This document shows, piece after piece, positions 47,272 to 57,479 of a stretch of DNA of 64,000 nucleotides. This DNA is from Welwitschia mirabilis (Eukaryota; Gnetophyta; Gnetopsida; Welwitschiales): NCBI GenBank assembly GCA_051453625.1, contig JBOZIK010000001.1, forward strand, positions 110,870,667-110,934,666, read 5' to 3'. The notes under the pieces were generated by a model. It worked only from the letters and a program-made list of their open reading frames with translations. It had not been told where the DNA came from and made no database searches. Both the position numbers and the translations under genes were made by a program. How positions within the stretch are numbered: the stretch's first letter is position 1; each line of letters starts with the position of its first letter.

Positions 47272-49013
47272 TGTTGTAAATCTAGTTTTGATGTCTTCAC
47301 ATATCAAATGTCTTATGTCATTATGTAGAAAAATCATTGCAAATAAAATTAGATTGTGATAAGTAAAAATTAATGTTAAAACTCCAAAGATAATATCTTA
47401 TGAAAAACTCAAAATTAAAATTATAAGATTAATTATTTGAAGATGTCTACAAAATGAAAGATGTCTATGCTAAAGATGTCTATATACTTAAAGGCAATTA
47501 TGGTGAAAACGTCTACATCTTAGAGACAACTATAATGTACCACCTTTCTAGTTGTAGGTTAAAGATGATCATCTTATCAAAGATGACTATACTAAAAGTT
47601 GGGTTTAATACTAATAAAAGAGATCTACATGTTTGAAGATGTCTATAGTAACCTAAAATAAGTAACAAAGGCATTTTATATTTTGACTAATATTTCACAT
47701 GTCAAATGACCTATCAAATTTTACGTTACAAATTCATGATTATAGAGTGTCAAAGATTATACAGACCTATTTTTACTTATTTCTAGACAAGTTTACTAAA
47801 TACATGTACTAGGCAAATACATCTGACTATTAGTAGACATTTACAAATTTTAAGATGTCTTAGATTAAGGTTCATATTAATTAAAAATAAAGATGTGTGC
47901 CCAACACCTAGATGTTCCTATCCATTGTATGATAGTTACAAAAAATTAAATGGCTATTGTTCAAGGTCAAATAGCTAGTTTTTCTTCAATAGTATAAAGG
48001 AATGACAACATGGAATAAATAAAAAGACTTAATACCCTTTTGATGATTATCTTTCATGGCATGTAATGAAAAAGTCTAGCTCAAATAAAACAAATGCATA
48101 GGTGATTGGAACTACTTATAAAGGATTAAAAATATCATTTGTAAAGGAGCTTATACTATCTACATCTTTTATTTTTGGATTCTATATTATTGTATCATTC
48201 TGTTTCATTCATGATGATGATGACAACAAAGAAAGCAAGCTTCTTTTCATAGCTATATAATTTAGGATTGTCGTTGTATTGCATTTTTTAGTTCTTATAT
48301 TATTGGACTATCTTATTTATGAATATTATTGTAAGTCCATATTCTATCATCAAACTCATTATAAGACAATCCTTATATGGGTGTATTTTGAGGTTATGCT
48401 TATGAGAACTTGCATTATTATATTTTCCTAAGGAGAGTAGTTTAGTACATTATAAGAAGCATCTCAGATTGCTATTGTAAGATTAGTGATAAGTCAAAAC
48501 CACTATTTTTCTAAGGGAAAGAGAGTGATGCTTTATGAGAAGACTCTTATTATTGTAAGGTTGGTGGTGCATTAAAAACCACCATTTCCCTAAGGAGAAG
48601 AGAGTATTATCTTGTGAGGTAACTCTCATTGTTGTAAGATTAGTGGTATGCTAGAAAACCACTATTTCCTTGAGGGAAAGAGAGTGCTACATTACAAGGA
48701 AACTCTCATTATTGTAAGGTTGATGGTATACCAAAAAACCCTCATTTCCCTAAGGGGAAGAGAGTGTTACCTTGTGAGAAGACTCTCATTATCATAAGGT
48801 TTGTGGTGCATTAGAAAACCACTATTACTTGTAGGTCAAAATATCCAAAGAGGTGAGAGACAAGTAGCCTATGTGTGTGGATGTATCAAGAGTGGGGAAT
48901 TAAAATGTCTTGATAAGGTGTTCATTTTACTATTCTTTTCATTATATTATTTGGTTAAAATTTTTATTTGATAAAACTCATTCATCCCTCCCCTCTGACT
49001 TTAATAATCCTCA
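47272..49013 (+). repeat. 3' LTR of the SIRE-like element
   Basis: Starts TGTTGTAAATCTAG. The end near 49013 is set by the cattcatccctcccctctgac...atcctca tail, which aligns with 24334-24360 on the minus strand. It contains AGATGTCT-rich sequence (47440-47645), a bgatagttac segment shared with 25070-25090, and the 80-bp repeat array. The frame at 47454-47636 is not a gene. Length is 1.74 kb. Confidence 0.8.
48440..48840 (+). repeat. 80-bp tandem repeat with two hairpins per unit
   Basis: Five phases of the same word (atctcagatt, agactcttat, aactctcatt, aactctcatt, gactctcatt) start at 48461, 48541, 48621, 48701 and 48781, an exact 80-bp spacing. Each unit has GGTGGT...ACCACC and GAGAGT...ACTCTC pairs. 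Units differ by scattered substitutions but not in length. Confidence 0.9.
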
Positions 49014-49018
49014 TAGTC

Positions 49019-51335
49019 ATCAGTCAATTTCAATCACCTTAGTATTATACCCTCCTCAAAAAATAGTATAAAGTAATTTTATGATCTACTTATACCTTGA
49101 ACTCAGTAAATTTTAAATTTTCTTACATATATGCCTTCTTGTTAACTTATTAATGAAATCTAAGTAGATCTACTACTATACTTTTGGTATCTAACCTATA
49201 CACCCTTAATTAATAAGGCATGCATGAGAATTTGGACCTTGGAATTCCTAGGATGTTTTTGCTTAAGATAAACATGACTCTCTTTATGGTGTGAACTTCA
49301 TAGTTATGATAGTTAAAAACTACACAATAAGCTCAAAGAAAAACATAGGCTAAAATGGATCCATATCTATATATGACTTCTTGTGCCTTCCACTATCCAA
49401 AACTTGTTACTTGAAAAAAATATAATGTGTTTAGGTGGTTAAATTAATTTCTAATTTTAACCTTAAGTAACTAAAAAAATTCAAGTACGTAATTAAGTAT
49501 AAAAAGCAAAAGAGTCTAAATATACAAAAGTAAAGGGACTAATTATAGTATTGTTAAGATAAGTAAATCTTTATTAGCATCCAACTTAGCTTAATCTATT
49601 CAAATTATAAAAATAGGTATAAGAAAGTGGAAAATTAATTAGGTGGATATTGGCCTAATTTCAACTTAATTTAAAAAAGTGAGCTCTAGGCTTACAATGC
49701 TCAAAAAAAATATAAAAACTTAAAAAGATCTAAAAATACTAAAAAATAAAAAAATGCATAAAACTATATAGGTAAGAAAAAGCTATATAATGACTAGCTA
49801 AACTACATCTACACAAAACTAAGCAATGGTCGAATAATGGCTTAACAAAGCTATATATATGTAAAAAATAGAAATGTACTATCATAAAAATAGACAATTT
49901 TACCTGTGGACCAAAAATGAAAAGTGTTAGAAAAAGCATGAAACCATAAGATCATAGGTAGTTAACATAAGCATAGTAATGCAAGCTAGAAAAATTTCTC
50001 ATAAAAAAGTCACAAAACTAGAAAATATTGAGTTTAATAAGCATGTTCCTATTACTAATCTGTTTATAGTAAGTAAATGTCAAATAAGACTCTCAATCTA
50101 TATTTTAACCTATTTTACTTAGGAGACAAAAAAAGAGTGTCACATATCATGTTACATTTTTTATATTTAAATAAGGTATTCATTTCATCTTAAAATACAT
50201 GCTTTAGCAAAAACTCTCTAGAAGGTGCATCATATTATACTAAGTCTTAAAAGGAGATCCATTTGTATGAAAGTAATTAATAATCTAATATGAAAGAATA
50301 CAAGACAATCATTAATCATAAAGCAAAAAACGTATAGAAATTAAATGGTGAATATGAAAGATGATGTCTATGATGATAAGAATAATAAAATATGGTAAAA
50401 TATTTTGTAATATTAATACAACACAAAACCTTTTAGATCTATTTATCTAGACATTAACTTATCTCTAAATTCACTTAGAAGATATCAATTAAAAAAATGA
50501 ATGTCCAATGAAAGAGCTAATGGAAATAGTAAAAATGGAGGTCATTAGAGATGATTAAAGCATTGAAGATCTGAATTTCTACAACATGTAATGCATTATA
50601 ATAGTAATGAAGTAGTATCCCAAGAGAAGAATATGAAGGAGATGTATCTTAGAGGTGCTTGCAAACTTACCATTACAGAAATTTTTGAACATTTTTAGAA
50701 TGCTATCAAAAATGATGAAATGCTTTCACGCTTGCCCAAAAATGTAGAATTTCTTAGCTTAGGTCTTAAAAATAAATGATTGAATTCTAGCTTAAAGCTT
50801 ACAACTAGGACATAGTACAACAAAGGGTGGCACATAGTGTATGAGGTGAAAAAAATTAACATGTTAAAGCCCATTGAGAGATCACCAAGTATATTAGTAC
50901 TAGAAGAAAAAATGCAGGGAAGCATAGCAAAACCAACTCATCAATATTAGAAAATTCTATAACATAGCAACAATTAATCCAACAAATACATGTAAAAGAC
51001 TCTAGTTAAATTTATGTTAATCTAAATGCAAAAACCTACAAAAGCTATGAAAACCTAAATCCTAGTTAACAACTACAACATGCAAAAAAAGAAAAAAATC
51101 ATAGCTAAAAGAAAAATTTTAAAGAATATTTAAACAAGGTTTTAAAAACTTTTGAAAATAAGGTTAATTAAAGGCCTAAAAATAAAATAAAACCCAAATA
51201 AGATTTAAAAAAATCCAAAACAAGGTTTAAGACAAGTTAAAAATAAGGCCAATGAGGTCAAATATGAGATCCTAAGAAGCTCCAAGATTTCAAAAAAAGA
51301 TGGAAGCCCTAAGAAGCTCTAAGAAATTCTATAAA
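49019..51335 (-). other. 5' internal (gag) region of the minus-strand copia
   Basis: Lies between the PBS at 51336 and the SIRE-like insertion. Minus-strand frames at 49739-49939 and 50695-50925 carry no motif I recognise. Repeated taagaagctc and aaaataaggtttaa words at 51120-51320 suggest an untranslated leader. N-terminal gag is presumed here but not visible. Confidence 0.4.
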
Positions 51336-51348
51336 GTTTTGATACTAA
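51336..51348 (-). other. Primer binding site, initiator-Met type, decayed
   Basis: The minus strand reads TTAGTATCAAAAC; canonical TTGGTATCAGAGC differs by three G-to-A changes. The LTR begins immediately to the right. Confidence 0.65.
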
Positions 51349-51349
51349 T

Positions 51350-51499
51350 TGTTTATAATGCGAGAGTAACTAAACTAGATCAAGATTTTTTTAGAATGAA
51401 ATTTTATTTTTCTTTTCTTCTATTTTATTAAAGAGATTTATTTTAAGGGCAAGTATCTTTAGGATTTTACTAAGGTTTACACACTCCTATAGTTAATTA
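51350..51499 (-). repeat. 5' LTR of the minus-strand copia, partial
   Basis: Aligns with 37441-37585 through gaatgaaattttattt, attttaagggcaagtat and ttactaaggtttacacactcc. The first 40 bp in sense (right end) are missing, together with a few codons of the interrupted integrase, which suggests a small junction deletion. Confidence 0.65.
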
Positions 51500-51720
51500 A
51501 AAAATTATTTTAACCCTAATGATAAATTCTTTTGATATAACATGGGGTTACATAAGTTTTCTAAAAAATTAGATACCAAGTGGAAAGGGAATTTTAAGAT
51601 AATAAAAATAAACTAGAATAAAAGTGTTATCCTAGAATACCTAATCAATGATAGTTAGTTTATATTAAATCATAACTGGATAGAAATCTATCATGAGAAT
51701 AAGCCAATAAATATTATTAT
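51500..51720 (+). pseudogene. Athila/Tat-like integrase C-terminus, continuation
   Basis: NDKFF*YNMGLHKFSKKLD followed by TKWKGNF matches the conserved GDKVLLYNSRLKLFPGKL and SRWSGPF of Athila/Tat integrases; NHNWIEIYHE near 51670 corresponds to VNGHRLKPYYE. It continues the pol that breaks off at 37440. Confidence 0.75.
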
Positions 51721-53355
51721 TAATCTTCAAGTACCACCCATTTCCAACCAACTTACATGGATCTTAAATCAAGTAGAATAGAATAATCTAGTTCATACCT
51801 ATATCATGTACTAATTAACCCATACCAAAATAAGTGCTTATGTAAAAATTTCAAAATTAACAAAAGAAAGAGAATTAGCTTATAACCACTTGTTTGTTTC
51901 AGCTTTGATTAGTATGAAATTATGTCATTTTTTTAACGTTGTCAATGTGTTGGTACCATGAAGAATGTTATTACACATTTGGACATAAGTTTTATGTTTG
52001 ATTTTATCATGCTTTTAAATCATAATAAAATTAGTTAATATATTTCATAATTTTTCTAGCTCTTATTTTTCATCATTTTTCTAAATCATTTTTTGTAACA
52101 TTTTTATCTTTATCTATTTTAACCAAGAAATACCTAATATCATTTTATTCACAGGGATTAATGTGGTTAGCTTAAAGTATTTAGCACATAAATGAGTATA
52201 AGATAAAATGAAAATAACTAGAATTTAAGTCCATAATATAATCAAAGGAAAAAATTTAATTAGCAAAAGTAGAAACAAACTAACACTCTAGTCTAGCCTA
52301 AGTTACTTATACATAAAACTTTAATTCTAGAATATACAACAATTTCTCACATTAAATATTTTCTTAGCTAACTTGTTAAGTCTAGATCATGTTGCATAAT
52401 TTCATCTACCACCTAGGTATTCATGGAATCCTTCATATTACTTAGCATATGTTTTAATTCAACTATAAGTATGATAGGTAGGAAGTTAAGTCTAAAAACC
52501 ATCAAATACTTACAACTACTATTAGTTAAGTAAATATAACAACCTACTTATTAGAGTATATATAATATTTCAATAATTTTTATTAAGCATTCAAATTGCA
52601 AAGTGATTTTCTACTCTAAATTAAAAAGGGAAACTATAACTTTATTAACATAAAAAGAAAGCAATCATCTTACATTTCAAGAAAGAAGCATTATAAAGTA
52701 CAAATTCTTTAGGCTGGCCTTAAGGCTAGATTCAAAGGGAACTTAGTAAGACATCATTCTAAAGACTATAATAAGGTATAAAAGATCCCTCGTTAAAGAG
52801 CAAGTGATGATACAATGAGGGGCTTTAAGATCTTTTTATAAATAAATCTAAGAAGGAGGGTAGTTTGGTTTCTTAGCTAGTAGTAGTAGGTAAGGTGAGT
52901 GGACCAGTCAAGTGGAATCTTCATCATTTAGAATTAAGTGGATAAGATTCTATCCTCTAACTTTAGATGAAGGTTATGATTTCTTGTCTTATAGCACTAG
53001 GTGGAATCTTATTTATTTAGCATTTGGTAAAAGCTTTATCATTTATCATTTGGTTAGAGATTCATCTTGTAGTATTTAATAAAAAATCATGATGATTATG
53101 TCGTTCTTAGTTAAAATACTTCCAACTGAAACCAATTCCATTTATATTAGTATCATTACCACATTTCATTATTTATTATAGTTACTACTTCACTATCAAA
53201 TCACTACTACATGTCTATCATATTAATGTCATGTATCCACCATATCAGCATCATGTGTCTCTGAGGATCTCAGCTGACTAGGATGTAGTAACTAATAGGG
53301 TCCATAACTTTTCATCATGTTCATTCCATGATAGATATAGGATATTATTGTGGTA
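51721..53355. other. Unclassified retroelement-like region
   Basis: Expected to hold the region downstream of pol in the Athila/Tat-like element, but no ORF is readable. 52620-53330 has LTR-like features (ttataaataaatctaag, minisatellite, gatctcagctgac) without a partner copy in the window. Confidence 0.35.
52930..53105. repeat. Degenerate minisatellite of about 26 bp
   Basis: Five to six loose units of the type tagcatttggtaaaagctttatcatt (53018), tatcatttggttagagattcatcttg (53044), tagtatttaataaaaaatcatgatg (53070). Unit length and content resemble the CTCATTTGGTGAT minisatellite of the Tekay-like LTR. Confidence 0.6.
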
Positions 53356-54548
53356 TGTATTTATGCAAACATAAATCTCTTATAAAATCCTATCAATCAC
53401 AAATTTACGTAAAAACATAATATACTAATATAGATAAGAATCAATTTAAATGTCATAATCTATTGAAGGCATTAAGCTTAAATCTACAGAATTAATTTAA
53501 TGTCTTTTTGTATTTTTCGTTTATGGTTCTAAATAAAAATCAATAATGCAAGAAAAGTAAACACACTATGCAATGAAATGAAAACTAATCTAAATGCAAT
53601 ATCTATTTGACTACCAAATCTCTATCATTAAGATTGATCTTGCATAGCCTAGATCAATTAAGAAAACTATCATTAACCCTAACTAACCTAGGTTATTAAG
53701 TACATCAAACAGAATATGAAAAACATGTAATGATTAATCCAAAAATCATAAAATGCAATGGAAGTTTGACCTTGATGACCTATATTACAAATAAAGTTAT
53801 CATGGAATCATAAGCAGTATAAATCATAAGAGACATGCACATGAATATAAACTAAAATAATATTCCCATTAGATCTCAAACTAACATCCTATTACAAAGT
53901 AACAACATTTTAATGAAGGATACGTAGCTTAGTAGCTCTAAGGAAGATTCCTTTCTGCAACTAATGGATGGACCTCTAGCCCTTTAATCTCCTGTCATGA
54001 GAATTTCTGATGCAACAAAGATGATCGGAGTTGAGGGTGAAGGTGGTACTTATTAATAATAACAAACTCAAAAATAGAAAATCTAACAAATGCAACTAAA
54101 ACCCTAACAATGCATGAAAAGCACATAACACATTGTACAAGTTTAGTAAAGTTTGATAAATTAAGTAAAACTAGGTATCATTCTTCTAGTTGTCCAGATG
54201 ATGGTGAGGACAATGCCCCACCAAGGGAGTTCTATATTTAGCCTTCATATCAGTCTAGTAAGCATCCTAGTCAACATGCAAGTGGTATTATCTAGGTGGT
54301 CATCTAAATGATGAAATTCTTTAAGCTCTTTTATTAAGTTAAATTGGTCATGTAGATCATTAATTTCTCCTTCAAATGTAAAGTATTAGAATTGGTTCAA
54401 AATGCCTTCAAATGTGTTGATAATTGTACATTTCTATGATTTTCTTCTTAACTCTTAATAATCATTGTTTTATACTTAAACTTATCTAAATGTCCTACAA
54501 AAATACTTAAAATACCCCATCAAAAGCATATAATTTGGCATCGTAACA
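53356..54548 (-). repeat. 3' LTR of the Tat-like element
   Basis: Bounded by TG at 53356 and CA at 54548. Aligns with 60691-61622 over most of its length (aagaaaagtaaacacactatg, tgatgacctatatta, cctttaatctcctgt) and with the plus-strand LTR 4775-5860. Contains a perfect ttgtcc/ggacaa hairpin at 54190-54213. Confidence 0.85.
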
Positions 54549-54567
54549 TATCCTTCCACTTTGACTT
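54549..54567 (-). other. Polypurine tract of the Tat-like element
   Basis: The minus strand reads gaagtcaaagtggaaggata directly before TGTTACG. Confidence 0.65.
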
Positions 54568-57479
54568 CTCAGTTCTTGAAAAGTTGGCAAAAGACTATAA
54601 TTGTAAACCAAATTTACTAAGATAAACATTAACTAAGGATATGTAAATGAGGTTCAAAAATCTCAGTATGTAGGATTAAATCTCAAAATCAAATAAACTA
54701 AATTATTTTACTCAGTAAATAAAGTGACATGATGTCATCTAGCATGTCATTCAGATGATTATGAGAACGATAGGATTTCCAAAATCATTCTATAAAATCA
54801 AATGCCTACAACTATACTTGTTAGAAAAACAAGATTGAGGCACTTATCCTTAAGTTAGCCCTTTACTTAAAACATGTAATACATTAAAAAGATATATATT
54901 AAATGTTATAACAAGAAGAATCATCATTCAACATAATCATAATAACTTATATAAATGATGTGCATGTGTAATATATAATTAAAAAAAGTAACAAATTAGA
55001 AATGATATTCATAAATTAAACATTTGAGTTTTTAAGCATAATCTATAAGGAAAAACATATCAAAAGTAATTAGTCATGACATATTTCCTTCATTAGTGGT
55101 ATTATGAATTTCTTGTATCATTCCTACAAAGAAACAAATACTACAATTATTCTACTATTAAGTACATGTTTTAATAAATAATATCTATAATGCATATCAG
55201 TTAAATAATAGATGATCAAAATCAGATAAGTACATTACAGATATGTCTCATAAAAATGTAAGGATGACCTTAAAAAATTCTAGATTTTTACTCAAAATAT
55301 ATGTCTTGTCCCCTTCCTTTATGAGTGAATTAATACATCCCATATTACATTTATGTAAGAAGAAAAAAAGATGAAAATGCAAGTTAACTATAAGTAAGCT
55401 AAATAAATAGGCCTAGAAGTAGTATTCTATGCATGAAAAGAAGGGTTAAAAAGAGATGGAAAAAAATCAAACAAAAAGATGATGCACCTCAGAAAATATT
55501 TATGGATTATCCATATAATTATTCAAATGACATGATGAATGACAAGGTTTTCAAAAAATTTAAAAAGAATGAAAATATCAGTAAAATAAGTTAAGCTGAG
55601 ATGGTATTATAGAGATTTTAAATAGGTATTAGAGAGTCCAAAAGATAAAAAAATGGCTAAGAATACTGATAAATCAAGGTATGATAAGGAAGGTAAATGC
55701 ACCAAGATAAGGAAGATTCTGAAATGTTCCATGAAATCATAGTTATCATATGCATCAAAACTTAAAAAGAAAAGTAAAGAATTAAACTTGAAAAGATGGT
55801 AAAAATTATTATTATAAACTAAAGAACATTATTTATTTAAAGAAAATTAACTCTTATAAATAAAAACTATAATGAAATTGAAACAACAAGAAAAATACTA
55901 AATAATCAAGTCTTACACATTTATGATGAAAAAGTATGAAAATAACTTTGAAATACTAAAGAAAACAACTAAGAAAAACAACATAGAAATGAAAAACTAG
56001 AAACATGAAGAAGATTTTGTACCTATTCTAAATTCAAATCTAGTAAACCCTCATAAAAGTAATCATAAAATCACCTAATTAATAATGGATGATGTAATGC
56101 AAAAACTTTATAAAGTACCATGTGAATAGGTAGTAACTATGATGATGCTAATTGAAAAATGTTTTTAAAAAATGAATGATAAGATCAAAATCTAGTTAGA
56201 AATGGACTTACCTGCTAATGTTCTAAAACACACTTGAATCCTAAAAACTAAAATGAGTATGTGAGAATATTGTAAGCACAATAAGTTTAGGAAACAAGCA
56301 ATGCCTCTAATGATACTAAGAACATCATTGATCCCATAGCCTTAAAGTATTTTATTTTAATCCATGATGAAGGAAGTACAACCATAGTCAAAGAAGAAAG
56401 GACCTACAAAGCATGATCAATTAATTCCCTAGTGGAGTTCCCATAGATACCAACTCTATAAAAGTCATTCTCAGAAAAATTACCGTAGTGTATAAGACAT
56501 AATGATGACCATGCATTTAGCATAAAAGTAATAGATTATGATTATTATTCTCTCTCTCTCTCTCCGTCCCTACCCCCACCTGCCCCCCTTTCCCCCTCCT
56601 TTCTTCCTCTTCCTCCCTTCCTTCCCCTTTTCTCTCTCTCTTTCTTTCTCTCTTTCTCTCTCTTTTTTTCCTTTCTTTTGAATAGTTCTTCAAAATAAAT
56701 CCCACATAACCCCATACTCATAAAGATAAATGTGAAGAAATAAGATAAAAAACAATAAAGAACACCCCCAAACAAATAAAGACTCATATCATTGAGAGAA
56801 AACATGAAAAAACTAAAGCATCTTCCTTTAAAATGAAGTCCTTAGATATTTGAATGTCTTAAGATTGGGTGAATCCAATTTTATCACTTTAATACCCAAG
56901 TGAAAATTACTAGTCATGGTAACTTCATAAACTAAAACATCAGTTAGGTTTAAAGATGTTCAAGTGAGAGCATAAAATCCATCAAAATGATAAGCTAAGA
57001 AATAATTTAAATAATGACAAGAGCACTTCCAAAACAATTTGTTTTATCATGTTTAAGGTATTTTAATAATTCATGAATTTGTAACTTTTGTCGTTTTTTT
57101 TTAACTTTCCCTAGTGTTCAAATCAAAAAATCTCAACTAAGGCATAAAAAAGGTACTTTATTTAAAAGATAATAACCTAACCATCTAGAGATAAATTTAT
57201 TAAAATGCAAGGAAAAATATAACAACATAAAATCAAAAAAGAAAAACTAAATTAAAATACAAGAAGTTTTCTTCAAATGCCAAATTTTATTCAACACTTT
57301 ATTTGCAAGAAAGAAAAAGAAAGATTTATTTTCTAATGCTATGGTCCTATAATAATGACTAAATTAAATATTAACCAATTGAGAAAACATAAAAGGTATC
57401 CAATCATTTTTTAGTAATATTAATTGAAGATAAACACAATAGAAGAATAAGACTTTGATAGAACAAATTTTAGAATTTA
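54568..57479 (-). other. Non-coding internal region of the Tat-like element
   Basis: No coding signal recognised. The minus strand is T-rich, as in the plus-strand relative at 1-2079. Contains the long polypyrimidine tract at 56549-56679. Frames at 56517-56805 are translations of that tract. Confidence 0.45.
56549..56679 (+). repeat. 131-bp polypyrimidine tract
   Basis: Starts as (TC)n, then mixed C and T. From 56583 to 56679 there are 97 pyrimidines without a single purine. It is much richer in C than its surroundings. Confidence 0.95.

Larger units (their letters stand above)
42580..49013 (+). mobile_element. SIRE-like non-autonomous copia element, plus-strand copy
   Basis: Order: truncated 5' LTR (42580-42940), inverted fragment of module F (42936-43103), gag C-terminus, protease, module F (44092-44770), accessory ORF, T-rich tail, PPT and 3' LTR (47272-49013). 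It lacks integrase, RT and RNase H. Flanking tattc (42575-42579) and tagtc (49014-49018) may be a decayed target duplication. Same domain order as the minus-strand relative 5861-25707. It sits in the gag region of the minus-strand copia. Confidence 0.75.
37441..51500 (-). mobile_element. Minus-strand Ty1/copia element with short LTRs, carrying a SIRE-like insertion
   Basis: In sense direction: 5' LTR near 51499-51350, PBS 51348-51336, gag region 51335-49019, SIRE-like insertion 49013-42580, gag end with zinc knuckle, protease, GAG-pre-integrase, integrase, RT, RNase H, PPT, 3' LTR 37618-37441. It is inserted in the integrase of the Athila/Tat-like pol. The same family occurs in plus orientation at 25708-28268. 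Domain order PR-INT-RT-RH is that of Ty1/copia; the short LTRs and GHT-x-x-x-C knuckle context fit the smaller copia lineages. Confidence 0.75.

Noticed and set aside
56517-56805. Minus-strand frames rich in Arg, Glu and Lys
   Set aside because: They translate the purine strand of the polypyrimidine tract; no protein is implied.
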